A stretch of 64,000 nucleotides of DNA from Verrucomicrobiaceae bacterium (GTDB lineage: Bacteria > Verrucomicrobiota > Verrucomicrobiia > Verrucomicrobiales > Verrucomicrobiaceae), in contig JABTUN010000001.1 in assembly GCA_015075365.1 (NCBI GenBank), positions 620,001 through 684,000 of the forward strand, read 5' to 3'. The translations under genes were made by a program, and so were the position numbers. Below the pieces are notes generated by a model that ran no database searches, was not told the DNA's origin, and saw only the letters and a program-made list of their open reading frames with translations. Of this stretch, positions 10,440-18,220 are shown one piece after another (the first letter of the stretch is position 1; each line of letters starts with the position of its first letter).

Positions 10440-12499
10440 GGCTCTCTTTTCCCAGTTCGCTGTTTACCTTGATCGCCGTGCTCTGTGGCGGCTCGGCGCC
10501 GCATGCGGCCGATTTCCCGGCCTACGATGGCACGAAGGAGCGCGAGGCATTCTGGGGCTTCTACAATAAAAAGGTGCTCACAGGGCTGCAGGACCAGGAG
10601 AAGGACCTGGCCGCCCAAATCGCGAAAGAGACCGATGCGGCCAAAAAAGCCGGGCTGGAGACGGAACTTGGCAAGGTGCGCGAAAGATTGAAAAAGCCCG
10701 AGTACTTCACTTTCGCCACGCCGGCGGATGTTCCGGCCGATTTGAAGTGGGAAAATGGCATGGACGAGCCGGAGATCGGCGATCCGCAGGCGAAAAAGGG
10801 CGGCACGATCCGGGATTACATCCTGTCCTTCCCTCCGACGCTGCGCGTGCTCGGCGAGAACAGCAACAGCTCCTTCCGTGGCTACCATTATGACGATGTG
10901 GAGATGTCGCTCATCAATCTGCATCCCGAGACGGGCCGCGTGATCCCGTGCGTGGCCAAGGAATGGGCCGTCTCACCCGACAGCCGCACGGTGTACTTCC
11001 GCATCGACCCGGACGCCACGTTCTCCGATGGCACGCCTGTCGGTGCGGATGACTTCTTCAACCAGTTCTACATGCAGTTGAGCGAGTATCCGAAGAATCC
11101 CTTTGGCAACGAGTGGTATGCCTCGAACTACTCCAACATCACCCGCTACGACGCGCGCACGCTGTCCATCACGCTGACGGATCCAAAGCCGCTCGCGCCG
11201 TATTATGTGAGCACCTCGCCGATGTCGGCGAAGTTTTACAGCGAGTTCGGCCCCGATTTCGAGCAGCGCTACCAGTGGCGCTGCCGGCCGACGGCAGGCC
11301 CGTATGAGATCCGCGAAGAGGACATCCAGTTCGGCCGCAGCGTCACTCTCACCCGCGTGAAAAACTGGTGGGCCCGGGACAAGAAGTTCTACAAGAACCG
11401 GTTCAACGTCGATCGCATCGTTTATCGTGTCATCCGCCTGCAGGACAAGGTGCTGGAGCTTTTCCGCCAGGGGGAGCTGGATGTGGAGCAGCTCATGATG
11501 GGCATTCCCGAATTCTGGTATGAAAAGCTCGAAGTGCCGGAGGTTCACAAGGGCTACATCCACAAAGCCAAATTTTACAATGTGTGGCCCGGCAGCCACG
11601 CCGGCCTCTGGCTGAACTGCGCCATCCCGCCGCTGAACAACAAAGAAGTGCGCCTCGGACTCTGTTATGCAACGAACTACCAGAAGGTGATCGACTTCGA
11701 CCTGCGCGGCGACTTTGACCGCATGCGCTGCTTCAGCCAGGGCTTCCCCCTCATCGGCGATCCGCCGGGGATCCAGCCGCGGCCGTTTGACGTGCAAAAG
11801 GCGCGCGAGCATTTCGCGAAGGCGGGCTACACCCGGACCGGCAACGACGGAATCCTCGTGAATGACAAAGGCGAGCGTCTCTCGATCACGATTCTGCACC
11901 GCAAAACCGACACGATTCAAAAAGTGATGCAGCGCCTCAAGGAGGAGGCCGTCAAAGCCGGCCTGGAATACAAGCTCGAAGGACTCGACAGCACCGCATA
12001 CTTCCAGAAGGCGACGCAGAAGAAACATCAGATCGCCTCCGTGGCCTTCAGCGTCACGCCGCCGATTCCGGATCACTACCAGGCCTGGCATTCCAAGGAT
12101 GCGCTGATGGAGGACGGTAAAACACCGCGTCCCAACACGAACAACCTCTGCTCCTTCGCCGATCCACGGATGGACAAGTTCTGCGAGGCCGAGCGCCGTG
12201 CCACAACGATCGAGGAGATCCGCCAGGCATCCTGGGGCGCGGACCAGATCATCCACGAGGAGGCGCCGTGGATCCCGGCCTACGATCAGAACTACTACCG
12301 CGTGGCCTACTGGCGCTGGGTGAAGTGGCCGGAAAAGACGTTCAACGTGGCCGTCAGCGAGCTGCCGCTTTCGAATCACGTCCACTGGATCGATGAAGAT
12401 GTGAAACAGGAGACGCTCGATGCCATGCGCAGTGGAAAAGCCTTCCCGGAGACCGATCTCGTCTTCGACCACAACCTCAAAACGGGAGGGACCAAGTGA
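10436..12499 (+). CDS. Peptide ABC transporter substrate-binding protein (family 5, YejA-like)
   Basis: The 687-residue periplasmic binding protein has a signal peptide (MRLSFPSSLFTLIAVLCGG, cleavage likely after HAA near residue 25). A charged helical stretch of about 60 residues follows, rich in Lys and Glu. The family 5 core then starts near KKGGTIRDYILSFPPTLR and includes YFRIDPDATFSDGTPVGADD, a family 5 signature. ATG 10436 overlaps the permease stop; a longer frame starting at 10280 runs through the permease gene and lacks the signal. The size and permease partners point to the YejABEF class rather than classic DppA. The charged helix before the core is unusual. Confidence 0.85.
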   Translation: MRLSFPSSLFTLIAVLCGGSAPHAADFPAYDGTKEREAFWGFYNKKVLTGLQDQEKDLAAQIAKETDAAKKAGLETELGKVRERLKKPEYFTFATPADVPADLKWENGMDEPEIGDPQAKKGGTIRDYILSFPPTLRVLGENSNSSFRGYHYDDVEMSLINLHPETGRVIPCVAKEWAVSPDSRTVYFRIDPDATFSDGTPVGADDFFNQFYMQLSEYPKNPFGNEWYASNYSNITRYDARTLSITLTDPKPLAPYYVSTSPMSAKFYSEFGPDFEQRYQWRCRPTAGPYEIREEDIQFGRSVTLTRVKNWWARDKKFYKNRFNVDRIVYRVIRLQDKVLELFRQGELDVEQLMMGIPEFWYEKLEVPEVHKGYIHKAKFYNVWPGSHAGLWLNCAIPPLNNKEVRLGLCYATNYQKVIDFDLRGDFDRMRCFSQGFPLIGDPPGIQPRPFDVQKAREHFAKAGYTRTGNDGILVNDKGERLSITILHRKTDTIQKVMQRLKEEAVKAGLEYKLEGLDSTAYFQKATQKKHQIASVAFSVTPPIPDHYQAWHSKDALMEDGKTPRPNTNNLCSFADPRMDKFCEAERRATTIEEIRQASWGADQIIHEEAPWIPAYDQNYYRVAYWRWVKWPEKTFNVAVSELPLSNHVHWIDEDVKQETLDAMRSGKAFPETDLVFDHNLKTGGTK

Positions 12500-14178
12500 T
12501 GGCCGGACCAATTCTTGAAGTGCGCGATCTCCGCGTCGGATTCCAGACCGAGCAGGGCCTGCTCACGGCCGTGGATGATGTCGATTTCACGCTGGAGGCC
12601 GGCAAGACGCTCGGGCTCGTTGGTGAAAGCGGCTGCGGCAAGAGCGTGACGGCCATGAGCCTCATGCGGCTGCTCCCGCAGCCCGCCGGACGCATCCTGG
12701 CCGGTGAAGCGCTGCTCGAAGGCCGCGATTTGACCAGGCTACCGATTGAAGAAATGCGGAAGATTCGCGGAAACGACATCGCCATGATCTTCCAGGAGCC
12801 GATGACGGCGCTGAATCCCGTGCATCGCGTCGGCAGACAGATCATCGAGGCCATCCAGCTCCACGAGCCCATGCCGACGGACAAGGCGCTGCGGCGCGCG
12901 GTCGAACTCATGGAATGGGTCGGCATCCCCGCGCCGGACCAGCGCGTGAACGAGTATCCGCACCAGCTCAGCGGCGGCATGCGGCAGCGGGTGATGATCG
13001 CCATCGCTCTCTCCTGCCATCCGAAAGTCCTCATCGCCGACGAGCCCACCACCGCGCTCGATGTGACCGTGCAGGCGCAGATTCTCGACCTCATCAAGCG
13101 CCTGCAACGCGAGACCGGGATGGCCGTGATCCTCATCACGCACGATCTCGGCGTCGTCGCTGAAACTTGCGATGATGTGGCCGTCATGTACGCCGGCCGC
13201 ATCGTCGAACGCGGCCCGGTGGGCGGGATCTTCGCCAAACCACTGCACCCCTACACGCAGGGCCTCATCCAGTGCCTGCCGAAGCTCGATCACCCGCCGA
13301 AAACACCGCTTCCGGTCATCCCCGGCATGGTCCCCGGCCTCAAAGACATGCCCGAGGGCTGCCGCTTCGCCGCCCGCTGCCCGAACAAGCACAGCGACGA
13401 CGTTCTGAGCCAACGCCAGCCTTGGAAAGAATGCGGCAGCGGACACGGCGTCGAGGCCTGCGCCTGCTTTGCCGCCGGGCTTGCCATTTCAGACGAACCC
13501 CCATATTCTCAGCCTCATGAAGACCCTCGCCGAACAAATGCGCCAAGCACGCTTGAATCAGCCATTCGTCACCTCCGCTCAGGCGCGGGCCCAGGTGGAG
13601 CGTCATCAGGCGGTGAGGTCCGAAAGAGCCAGCGCGAGGAGCAGTTCAAGCAGCTCGTTGAATGGGCAAAAGCCTCTGGCAAACTGATTTCTGGAGATCG
13701 TTGGACTCAGCCCACGGCCTCCGGCCAGGAACATCGGGTCTATTACGATGAATCACGGCAGCGTGCCATCAAGGTGACCAACACGGGCTCGTGCGGCCTC
13801 GGCTATCTGGATGGAGAAGCTGTTCCTGCCCTGCCCCTGGACTACCTCGAGCGGTGGCATCTCCAAAACGAGATCTTTGGCGACACGGTGGAGTTCGAAG
13901 GGGTGATGCAATCAGCCAGTGGATCAAGTCTTGTCGTATCTCAAGCATGGCTCACCGGAGAAGTACCCACAGACGACGAAATCAGCGAGTGTCTGAGGCA
14001 ATTTGGGTTTCAGCCAACAGCTCTTCCAGAGTGTTATTACAGCCCCTCCAGAGATCAAGCAGCCATGGACTGCCATGATGGCAACTTCGTGAAAGCGGGT
14101 GACTGGGTCATCCCCATCGACATCATCATTTTCACTCCAGATGAAGGCTGGAGATCAAAACTCGGCCTCACCTCATGA
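12499..14178 (+). CDS. Peptide ABC transporter ATPase fused in frame to a polyvalent-protein-kinase-like domain
   Basis: Residues 1 to about 325 form a DppD/OppD ATPase: Walker A GESGCGKS, Q-loop FQEPMTALNP, signature LSGGMRQR, Walker B VLIADEPTTALD, H-loop ITHDLG, and the OppD-type cysteine region GCRFAARCP. The frame does not stop where OppD proteins usually end. It continues about 230 residues into a domain with RVYYDESRQRAIKVTNTG, FGDTVEFEG and MDCHDGNFVKAGDWVIPID. The D-H-x-x-N and later PID resemble the catalytic and metal-binding parts of the kinase domain described in phage polyvalent proteins. A promoter-like sequence and an ATG (13517) in another frame at the junction suggest a separate gene became joined here. 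Alternative: two proteins with a frameshift between them. Confidence 0.75.
   Translation: MAGPILEVRDLRVGFQTEQGLLTAVDDVDFTLEAGKTLGLVGESGCGKSVTAMSLMRLLPQPAGRILAGEALLEGRDLTRLPIEEMRKIRGNDIAMIFQEPMTALNPVHRVGRQIIEAIQLHEPMPTDKALRRAVELMEWVGIPAPDQRVNEYPHQLSGGMRQRVMIAIALSCHPKVLIADEPTTALDVTVQAQILDLIKRLQRETGMAVILITHDLGVVAETCDDVAVMYAGRIVERGPVGGIFAKPLHPYTQGLIQCLPKLDHPPKTPLPVIPGMVPGLKDMPEGCRFAARCPNKHSDDVLSQRQPWKECGSGHGVEACACFAAGLAISDEPPYSQPHEDPRRTNAPSTLESAIRHLRSGAGPGGASSGGEVRKSQREEQFKQLVEWAKASGKLISGDRWTQPTASGQEHRVYYDESRQRAIKVTNTGSCGLGYLDGEAVPALPLDYLERWHLQNEIFGDTVEFEGVMQSASGSSLVVSQAWLTGEVPTDDEISECLRQFGFQPTALPECYYSPSRDQAAMDCHDGNFVKAGDWVIPIDIIIFTPDEGWRSKLGLTS
13481..13509 (+). promoter_or_regulatory. Promoter-like sequence inside the ATPase-kinase frame
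   Basis: TTGCCA (13481-13486), a 17-bp spacer and TATTCT (13504-13509) lie 7 bases before an ATG at 13517. The match is better than expected in coding DNA and has the same geometry as other promoters here. It fits a once-independent gene for the kinase-like domain. Confidence 0.4.
13517..13687 (+). other. Probable original N-terminus of the kinase-like gene, in another frame
   Basis: This frame starts MKTLAEQMRQARLNQPFVTS, looks like a genuine helical N-terminus, and follows a promoter-like sequence at correct spacing. It ends after 56 codons in a low-complexity Ser run. The kinase-like sequence (starting near REEQFKQLVEWAKASGKL) lies in the ATPase frame, so a single-base shift near 13620-13640 would join the two into a normal free-standing gene. 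It could be a real frameshift, a sequencing error or coincidence. Confidence 0.4.
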
Positions 14179-15143
14179 GCCTGCTCACCGTCAAGAACCT
14201 CAAGATGCATTTTCCCGTGCGTGGCGGCGTGTTTTACACGACCAAGGCAACGTGCAAGGCAGTGGATGGCGTTAGTTTTGAACTGAAGGCAGGCGAGACG
14301 CTCGGTCTTGTCGGCGAAAGTGGCTGCGGGAAGTCCACCGTGGCGAAATCGGTCGTGCGGCTGCTCCGGCCGACGGAAGGCAGCATCGAATTCAACGGCC
14401 ACGACATCTCCCGGCAGTCGCAGGGAGCGCTCCGCACGATCCGCCGCGAGATGCAGATGGTGTTCCAAGACCCGGCGGAGTCGCTGAACCCGCGCCACAC
14501 CATCGGGCAGATTTTGGAGGAGCCGTTCATCATTCAAAAGATGGGCACGCGTGCCGAGCGCGGTGAATGGGCTGCCGAGCTGCTTAAACGGGTCGGTTTG
14601 TCCGCCGATGCGGCGCACCGTTACCCCTTCGAGTTCAGCGGCGGCCAGCGCCAGCGCATCGGCATCGCACGGGCGCTCACCTTGAAGCCGAAGCTCATCG
14701 TGTGCGACGAGCCGGTGTCCGCGCTCGACGTCTCGGTGCAGGCGCAGGTCTTGAACCTGCTTTTGGAGCTCCAGCGTGACTTTGGCCTCGCCTACCTCTT
14801 CATCGCCCATGACCTGAGCGTCGTGCAGCACATGAGCGACCGCGTGGCGGTGATGTATCTCGGCAAGATCGTCGAAATCGCCCCCGCGGCCGAACTTTAT
14901 AAGAATCCGCGCCACGCTTACACGAAGGCGCTGCTCGACGCGATTCCGGTCGCCGACCCGGCGAAGCGCCGCGAGCGCCAGTTGCTGAAGGGCGATGTGC
15001 CCTCCCCGATCAATCCGCCTGCCGGTTGCGCCTTCGGGCATCGCATGCGGCATCCGCGATGGGAGGAGAGCACGAAGATGGCCCTGGGCCTGAGAGAGGT
15101 GGCCCCGGGCCATTTGGTACAGCCCTGCCCGTGCTGCACCTGA
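14175..15143 (+). CDS. Peptide ABC transporter ATPase (OppF/DppF type)
   Basis: The 322-residue ATPase has Walker A GESGCGKST, Q-loop FQDPAESLNPRH, signature FSGGQRQRIGIARAL, Walker B LIVCDEPVSALD and H-loop IAHDLS. It ends in an oligopeptide-binding C-terminal motif with cysteines (NPPAGCAFGHRM, PCPCC). Its ATG overlaps the stop of the preceding fused ATPase in an ATGA. The two ATPases power uptake through the two permeases. It is the last gene of the set; the kinase that follows starts about 70 bp later and is functionally unrelated. Confidence 0.88.
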   Translation: MSLLTVKNLKMHFPVRGGVFYTTKATCKAVDGVSFELKAGETLGLVGESGCGKSTVAKSVVRLLRPTEGSIEFNGHDISRQSQGALRTIRREMQMVFQDPAESLNPRHTIGQILEEPFIIQKMGTRAERGEWAAELLKRVGLSADAAHRYPFEFSGGQRQRIGIARALTLKPKLIVCDEPVSALDVSVQAQVLNLLLELQRDFGLAYLFIAHDLSVVQHMSDRVAVMYLGKIVEIAPAAELYKNPRHAYTKALLDAIPVADPAKRRERQLLKGDVPSPINPPAGCAFGHRMRHPRWEESTKMALGLREVAPGHLVQPCPCCT

Positions 15144-15214
15144 TCCGCGCTGGGCGGAAGTTGCTGTTGCGCTGGTGATACTTGCCCGTTTTGATGCCTC
15201 CGGCATCCCGCAAC

Positions 15215-17371
15215 ATGGAATCCGCCCGCACTTCTTCATCCGAGTTTACCGGGCCCTTGTCCGCCCCGGATGAGGTGCGCGATGTGCTGCGGCAATACGA
15301 CGTGCTCGATTTCCTCGGGCGTGGCGGGATGGGAACGGTGTACAAGGCCCGCCAGCGGTCGTTAAACCGGATCGTGGCGGTGAAGCTGCTCTCAGCGCAC
15401 TCGTCATCAAGCGGGCTGGATTTCGCGGCACGCTTTAAAGTGGAGGCACAGGCGATGGCGCGGCTGAGCCATCCAAACATCGTGCCAGTGCATGACTTCG
15501 GTGAGATGGAAGACGGGCGTTTGTTTTATGTGATGGAGTTCGTCGAGGGGGAGGATCTGGCGAAGCGAATCGAGGCAGAGGGACGGCTGCGGACGGAGGA
15601 AGCCGTGCGGATCGCGCTGGCGGTGTGCGATGCGCTGGCGTTCGCGCACGAGCAAGGGGTGGTGCATCGTGACATCAAGCCATCAAACATCCTGTTGAGC
15701 GAAGGCGGGCAGGTGAAGGTGGCGGATTTTGGCCTGGCGAAGATTGACGACCCGACGACGGCCTCTTTGACGCTCTCCAGCACGTCGATGGGCAGCCAGG
15801 GCTACGCGGCCCCGGAGGTGTTTTCCAAAGCAAGCACGGCGGACCATCGCGCGGACATTTATTCCCTGGGCATCGTGTTGTACGAGATGCTGACGGGCGC
15901 GGTTCCGCGCGGGATGTTCAAGCTGCCGTCTGAAAAGATTCCGGGGCTCGATCCGCGCTGGGACGAGCTGATCTGCAAGGCGCTCGAGGAAGATCGCGAG
16001 GAGCGATTTCAGACGGTGGCAGAGTTCCGAGGACACCTGGAGGCGCTGGGCAACCTCCGCGCGCTCGTGCCGCTGCCCGAGACACGCATGGTGCCTGTCG
16101 AGCGTCCACGCGCGCACCGGCGATGGATGGCAGGCCTTGGCGCGGCGGCGGCGATCGTGGCGGGCGGCTCGATCTGGACACGCGGGCCGGTGGTGGAGGA
16201 AGAACATGGGACGGTCCCGCCGGTGATCGCACCGGCAGAATTCCGCGGTCACCGTTACCAGTACATCCCCGGTGCGTTCACCTGGACAGAGGCGGAGGCA
16301 AACGCAGCGAGCCTCGGCGGCCATCTGGCCTCGCTGACGAGCGCGGAGGAGAACCACTGGCTGTGGACCCAGTTTTCCAAGCATCTGCCGTCGCAAGGCA
16401 AGCCATCCCTGAGCGAGCGTGGCTGGTGGATCGGCGGGAGACCTGCGGCGTCCGGAGGAGGCTGGGAATGGGTCACCGGAGAGCCTTTTGAGTACACCTG
16501 CTGGTCGGTGGTCAAAGCGCCGCCCGCGCGGGTGCCGCGTCTTCGCCAGCACAACAACGGCGGTGGCGGCTCCCTCTCCGCGTGGTCGCCGGTGCATTAC
16601 TCCAACCGATGCGGCTATGTGGTGGAGTGGGATGAAGTATCTGCCACGGCGGACAGCGATGCGCGCAAGCTCGTCGCATGGCTGCTCACCCTGCCCTTGT
16701 CCAGTGAACCCTCGCACGAGGAGCACAAGGTGCCCGACGTGATGATCGAGGGCAGCATGCGCAATTTTCGCCGAGTCAGCGAGCTGCCCGCAGCCCCCAT
16801 CGTGCTCTCAAGGATACGCATCGGCCCGCTGCCGATGGACGACGGGGTGCGAGAGCACCTGGAACTGCTCGCCCGCCAGACGCGCCTCTATGACCTGCGC
16901 ATTTACGCGGCCGAGAGCGCCGAGGTGCTCGCTGGTGTGAGGCCGCTCACACGGCTGGGCACGCTTGTTTTCAAGGCCATGCCCGGGAAAATTCGTCCGC
17001 TCACCGATGCGCAGCTCGCCTCACTCGGGGAACTCGTGAATCTCAATTCACTGCGCCTGGAAGGCTGGGGCGGCATGACCGGCAGCGGCCTTACCGCCTT
17101 CAAGAACAAGCGCAAACTCAGCTCTCTGCTCCTCAATGACTGCCCCGATATCGACGACGCGGGCCTGGCCGAGATCGCCAAGTTCACCGGCCTGGAGTCT
17201 CTCTCCTTGCTTGGCGCGGTGAAGATCACCGATGCCGGGCTGCTGAGGCTCAAGACGCTGAAGAAGCTCAAGGGCCTGGGGCTAGGCATCCGCACGAACA
17301 TCAGCGACACAGCGGTTAAAGAGCTGAAACTCGCGCTCCCGCAGTGCGTGGTGAGCGGACCGGGAGGATAG
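15215..17371 (+). CDS. Membrane Ser/Thr protein kinase with C-type lectin and leucine-rich regions
   Basis: With ATG 15215 the protein has 718 residues (ATG 15194 or TTG 15182 are alternatives). The kinase domain shows the glycine loop GRGGMGTVYKAR (about 35-46), Lys57 in VAVKLL, HRDIKPSNILL at 151-161, DFG at 171-173 and AAPE. All catalytic residues are present. A hydrophobic segment near 305-325 (GLGAAAAIVAGGSIW) should cross the membrane. Outside, a C-type lectin-like region follows (FTWTEAEANAASLGGHLASL to a GWEWVTGEPF motif). Leucine-rich repeats of the LTDAQL/ITDAGL type end the protein. It converges on an ECF sigma factor gene 3 bp away, a pairing common in Planctomycetes and Verrucomicrobia. 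It may sense carbohydrate outside and signal inward; this is inference. Confidence 0.85.
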   Translation: MESARTSSSEFTGPLSAPDEVRDVLRQYDVLDFLGRGGMGTVYKARQRSLNRIVAVKLLSAHSSSSGLDFAARFKVEAQAMARLSHPNIVPVHDFGEMEDGRLFYVMEFVEGEDLAKRIEAEGRLRTEEAVRIALAVCDALAFAHEQGVVHRDIKPSNILLSEGGQVKVADFGLAKIDDPTTASLTLSSTSMGSQGYAAPEVFSKASTADHRADIYSLGIVLYEMLTGAVPRGMFKLPSEKIPGLDPRWDELICKALEEDREERFQTVAEFRGHLEALGNLRALVPLPETRMVPVERPRAHRRWMAGLGAAAAIVAGGSIWTRGPVVEEEHGTVPPVIAPAEFRGHRYQYIPGAFTWTEAEANAASLGGHLASLTSAEENHWLWTQFSKHLPSQGKPSLSERGWWIGGRPAASGGGWEWVTGEPFEYTCWSVVKAPPARVPRLRQHNNGGGGSLSAWSPVHYSNRCGYVVEWDEVSATADSDARKLVAWLLTLPLSSEPSHEEHKVPDVMIEGSMRNFRRVSELPAAPIVLSRIRIGPLPMDDGVREHLELLARQTRLYDLRIYAAESAEVLAGVRPLTRLGTLVFKAMPGKIRPLTDAQLASLGELVNLNSLRLEGWGGMTGSGLTAFKNKRKLSSLLLNDCPDIDDAGLAEIAKFTGLESLSLLGAVKITDAGLLRLKTLKKLKGLGLGIRTNISDTAVKELKLALPQCVVSGPGG

Positions 17372-17374
17372 GCT

Positions 17375-18139
17375 TCAGGTGACAGGCGTGGCCATCCACG
17401 CCCCACCACCCACCACAGCCATGAGGTGCCCCAGCTCCTCCTTCACTTCCTCGAGGCTGCCCACCGTCTCCGCGATTGCTTCTTCGATGAGCTTTCCATA
17501 GCGCTTGCGCATGCGGTGGATTTGCAGGCGCAGGGTGGGCTCGGCGATGCCGAGGCGCTTCGCGGCGTCAGCATAAGGCGTGGCGTTGTCACCCAAGGGG
17601 AGAAATTGGCGCAATTGCTCGAAGGAATCGAGGTTTTCAGCCTTCGCGTAGTCGTGACGCAGGCTTTTTTCCGCCGCCGCGAGGATGCCGTGGGCCCAGG
17701 CGCGGTCGAAAAGCGTGTCCGGATCGTGGATGTCCGCCAGCTCGCGTATGTAGCGGTCCTCTGCCTGCACATCGTGGAAGGAAAGGGTGGCCTGGCGGGA
17801 TCCGCCGCGCTTTTCCGCTCCCTCTCGGCGGAAATGGTTGGCGATGACGCGTTTGAGCAGTGCCAGCATGAAGGTGCGCAGCCGGCCTTTTTCCTGTTGA
17901 ACGGCCTGGATCGTCTCGCTGGAGATGAGACGCTGGAAGAAGGTCTGGGTGAGGTCCTCCGCATCCTCCGCGCTGAAGCCGCCGCGGCGGGCGAAGGCAT
18001 AGATCGGATACCAGTACTGGCGGCAGATCTCCTCCATCGCCCGTGCCGCCTCCTCTTCGCCGCCCTTCTGCACCCGGCGGATGAGCGTCCAGCGGGTGGC
18101 CGGGAAGGGGGAAAGGGATGTCTTGTCAGACTGGCTCAT
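17375..18139 (-). CDS. ECF-type RNA polymerase sigma factor
   Basis: The 254-residue protein from ATG 18139 (MSQSDKTSLSPFPATRWTLI) has a sigma region 2 with RQYWYPIYAFARRGGFSAEDAEDLTQ and a region 4 HTH at the C-terminal side (ATPYADAAKRLGIAEPTLRLQIHRMRKRYG). The ATRWTLI start and the W-Y-P-I-Y motif are typical of the ECF group found beside Ser/Thr kinases in Planctomycetes and Verrucomicrobia. An insertion of about 60 residues between regions 2 and 4 is normal for this group. It converges on the kinase gene and is divergent from the metalloprotease gene, with 81 bp between the two starts. It might therefore control the protease; there is no direct evidence. Confidence 0.85.
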   Translation of the reverse strand: MSQSDKTSLSPFPATRWTLIRRVQKGGEEEAARAMEEICRQYWYPIYAFARRGGFSAEDAEDLTQTFFQRLISSETIQAVQQEKGRLRTFMLALLKRVIANHFRREGAEKRGGSRQATLSFHDVQAEDRYIRELADIHDPDTLFDRAWAHGILAAAEKSLRHDYAKAENLDSFEQLRQFLPLGDNATPYADAAKRLGIAEPTLRLQIHRMRKRYGKLIEEAIAETVGSLEEVKEELGHLMAVVGGGAWMATPVT

Positions 18140-18220
18140 CAGAAGGTAGAATCCGCCGATTTTCTGAAACAACCCTGCGCCCGGCGGGAAAGGAAGGCAA
18201 CCCACATCCTTTGTCTCATC

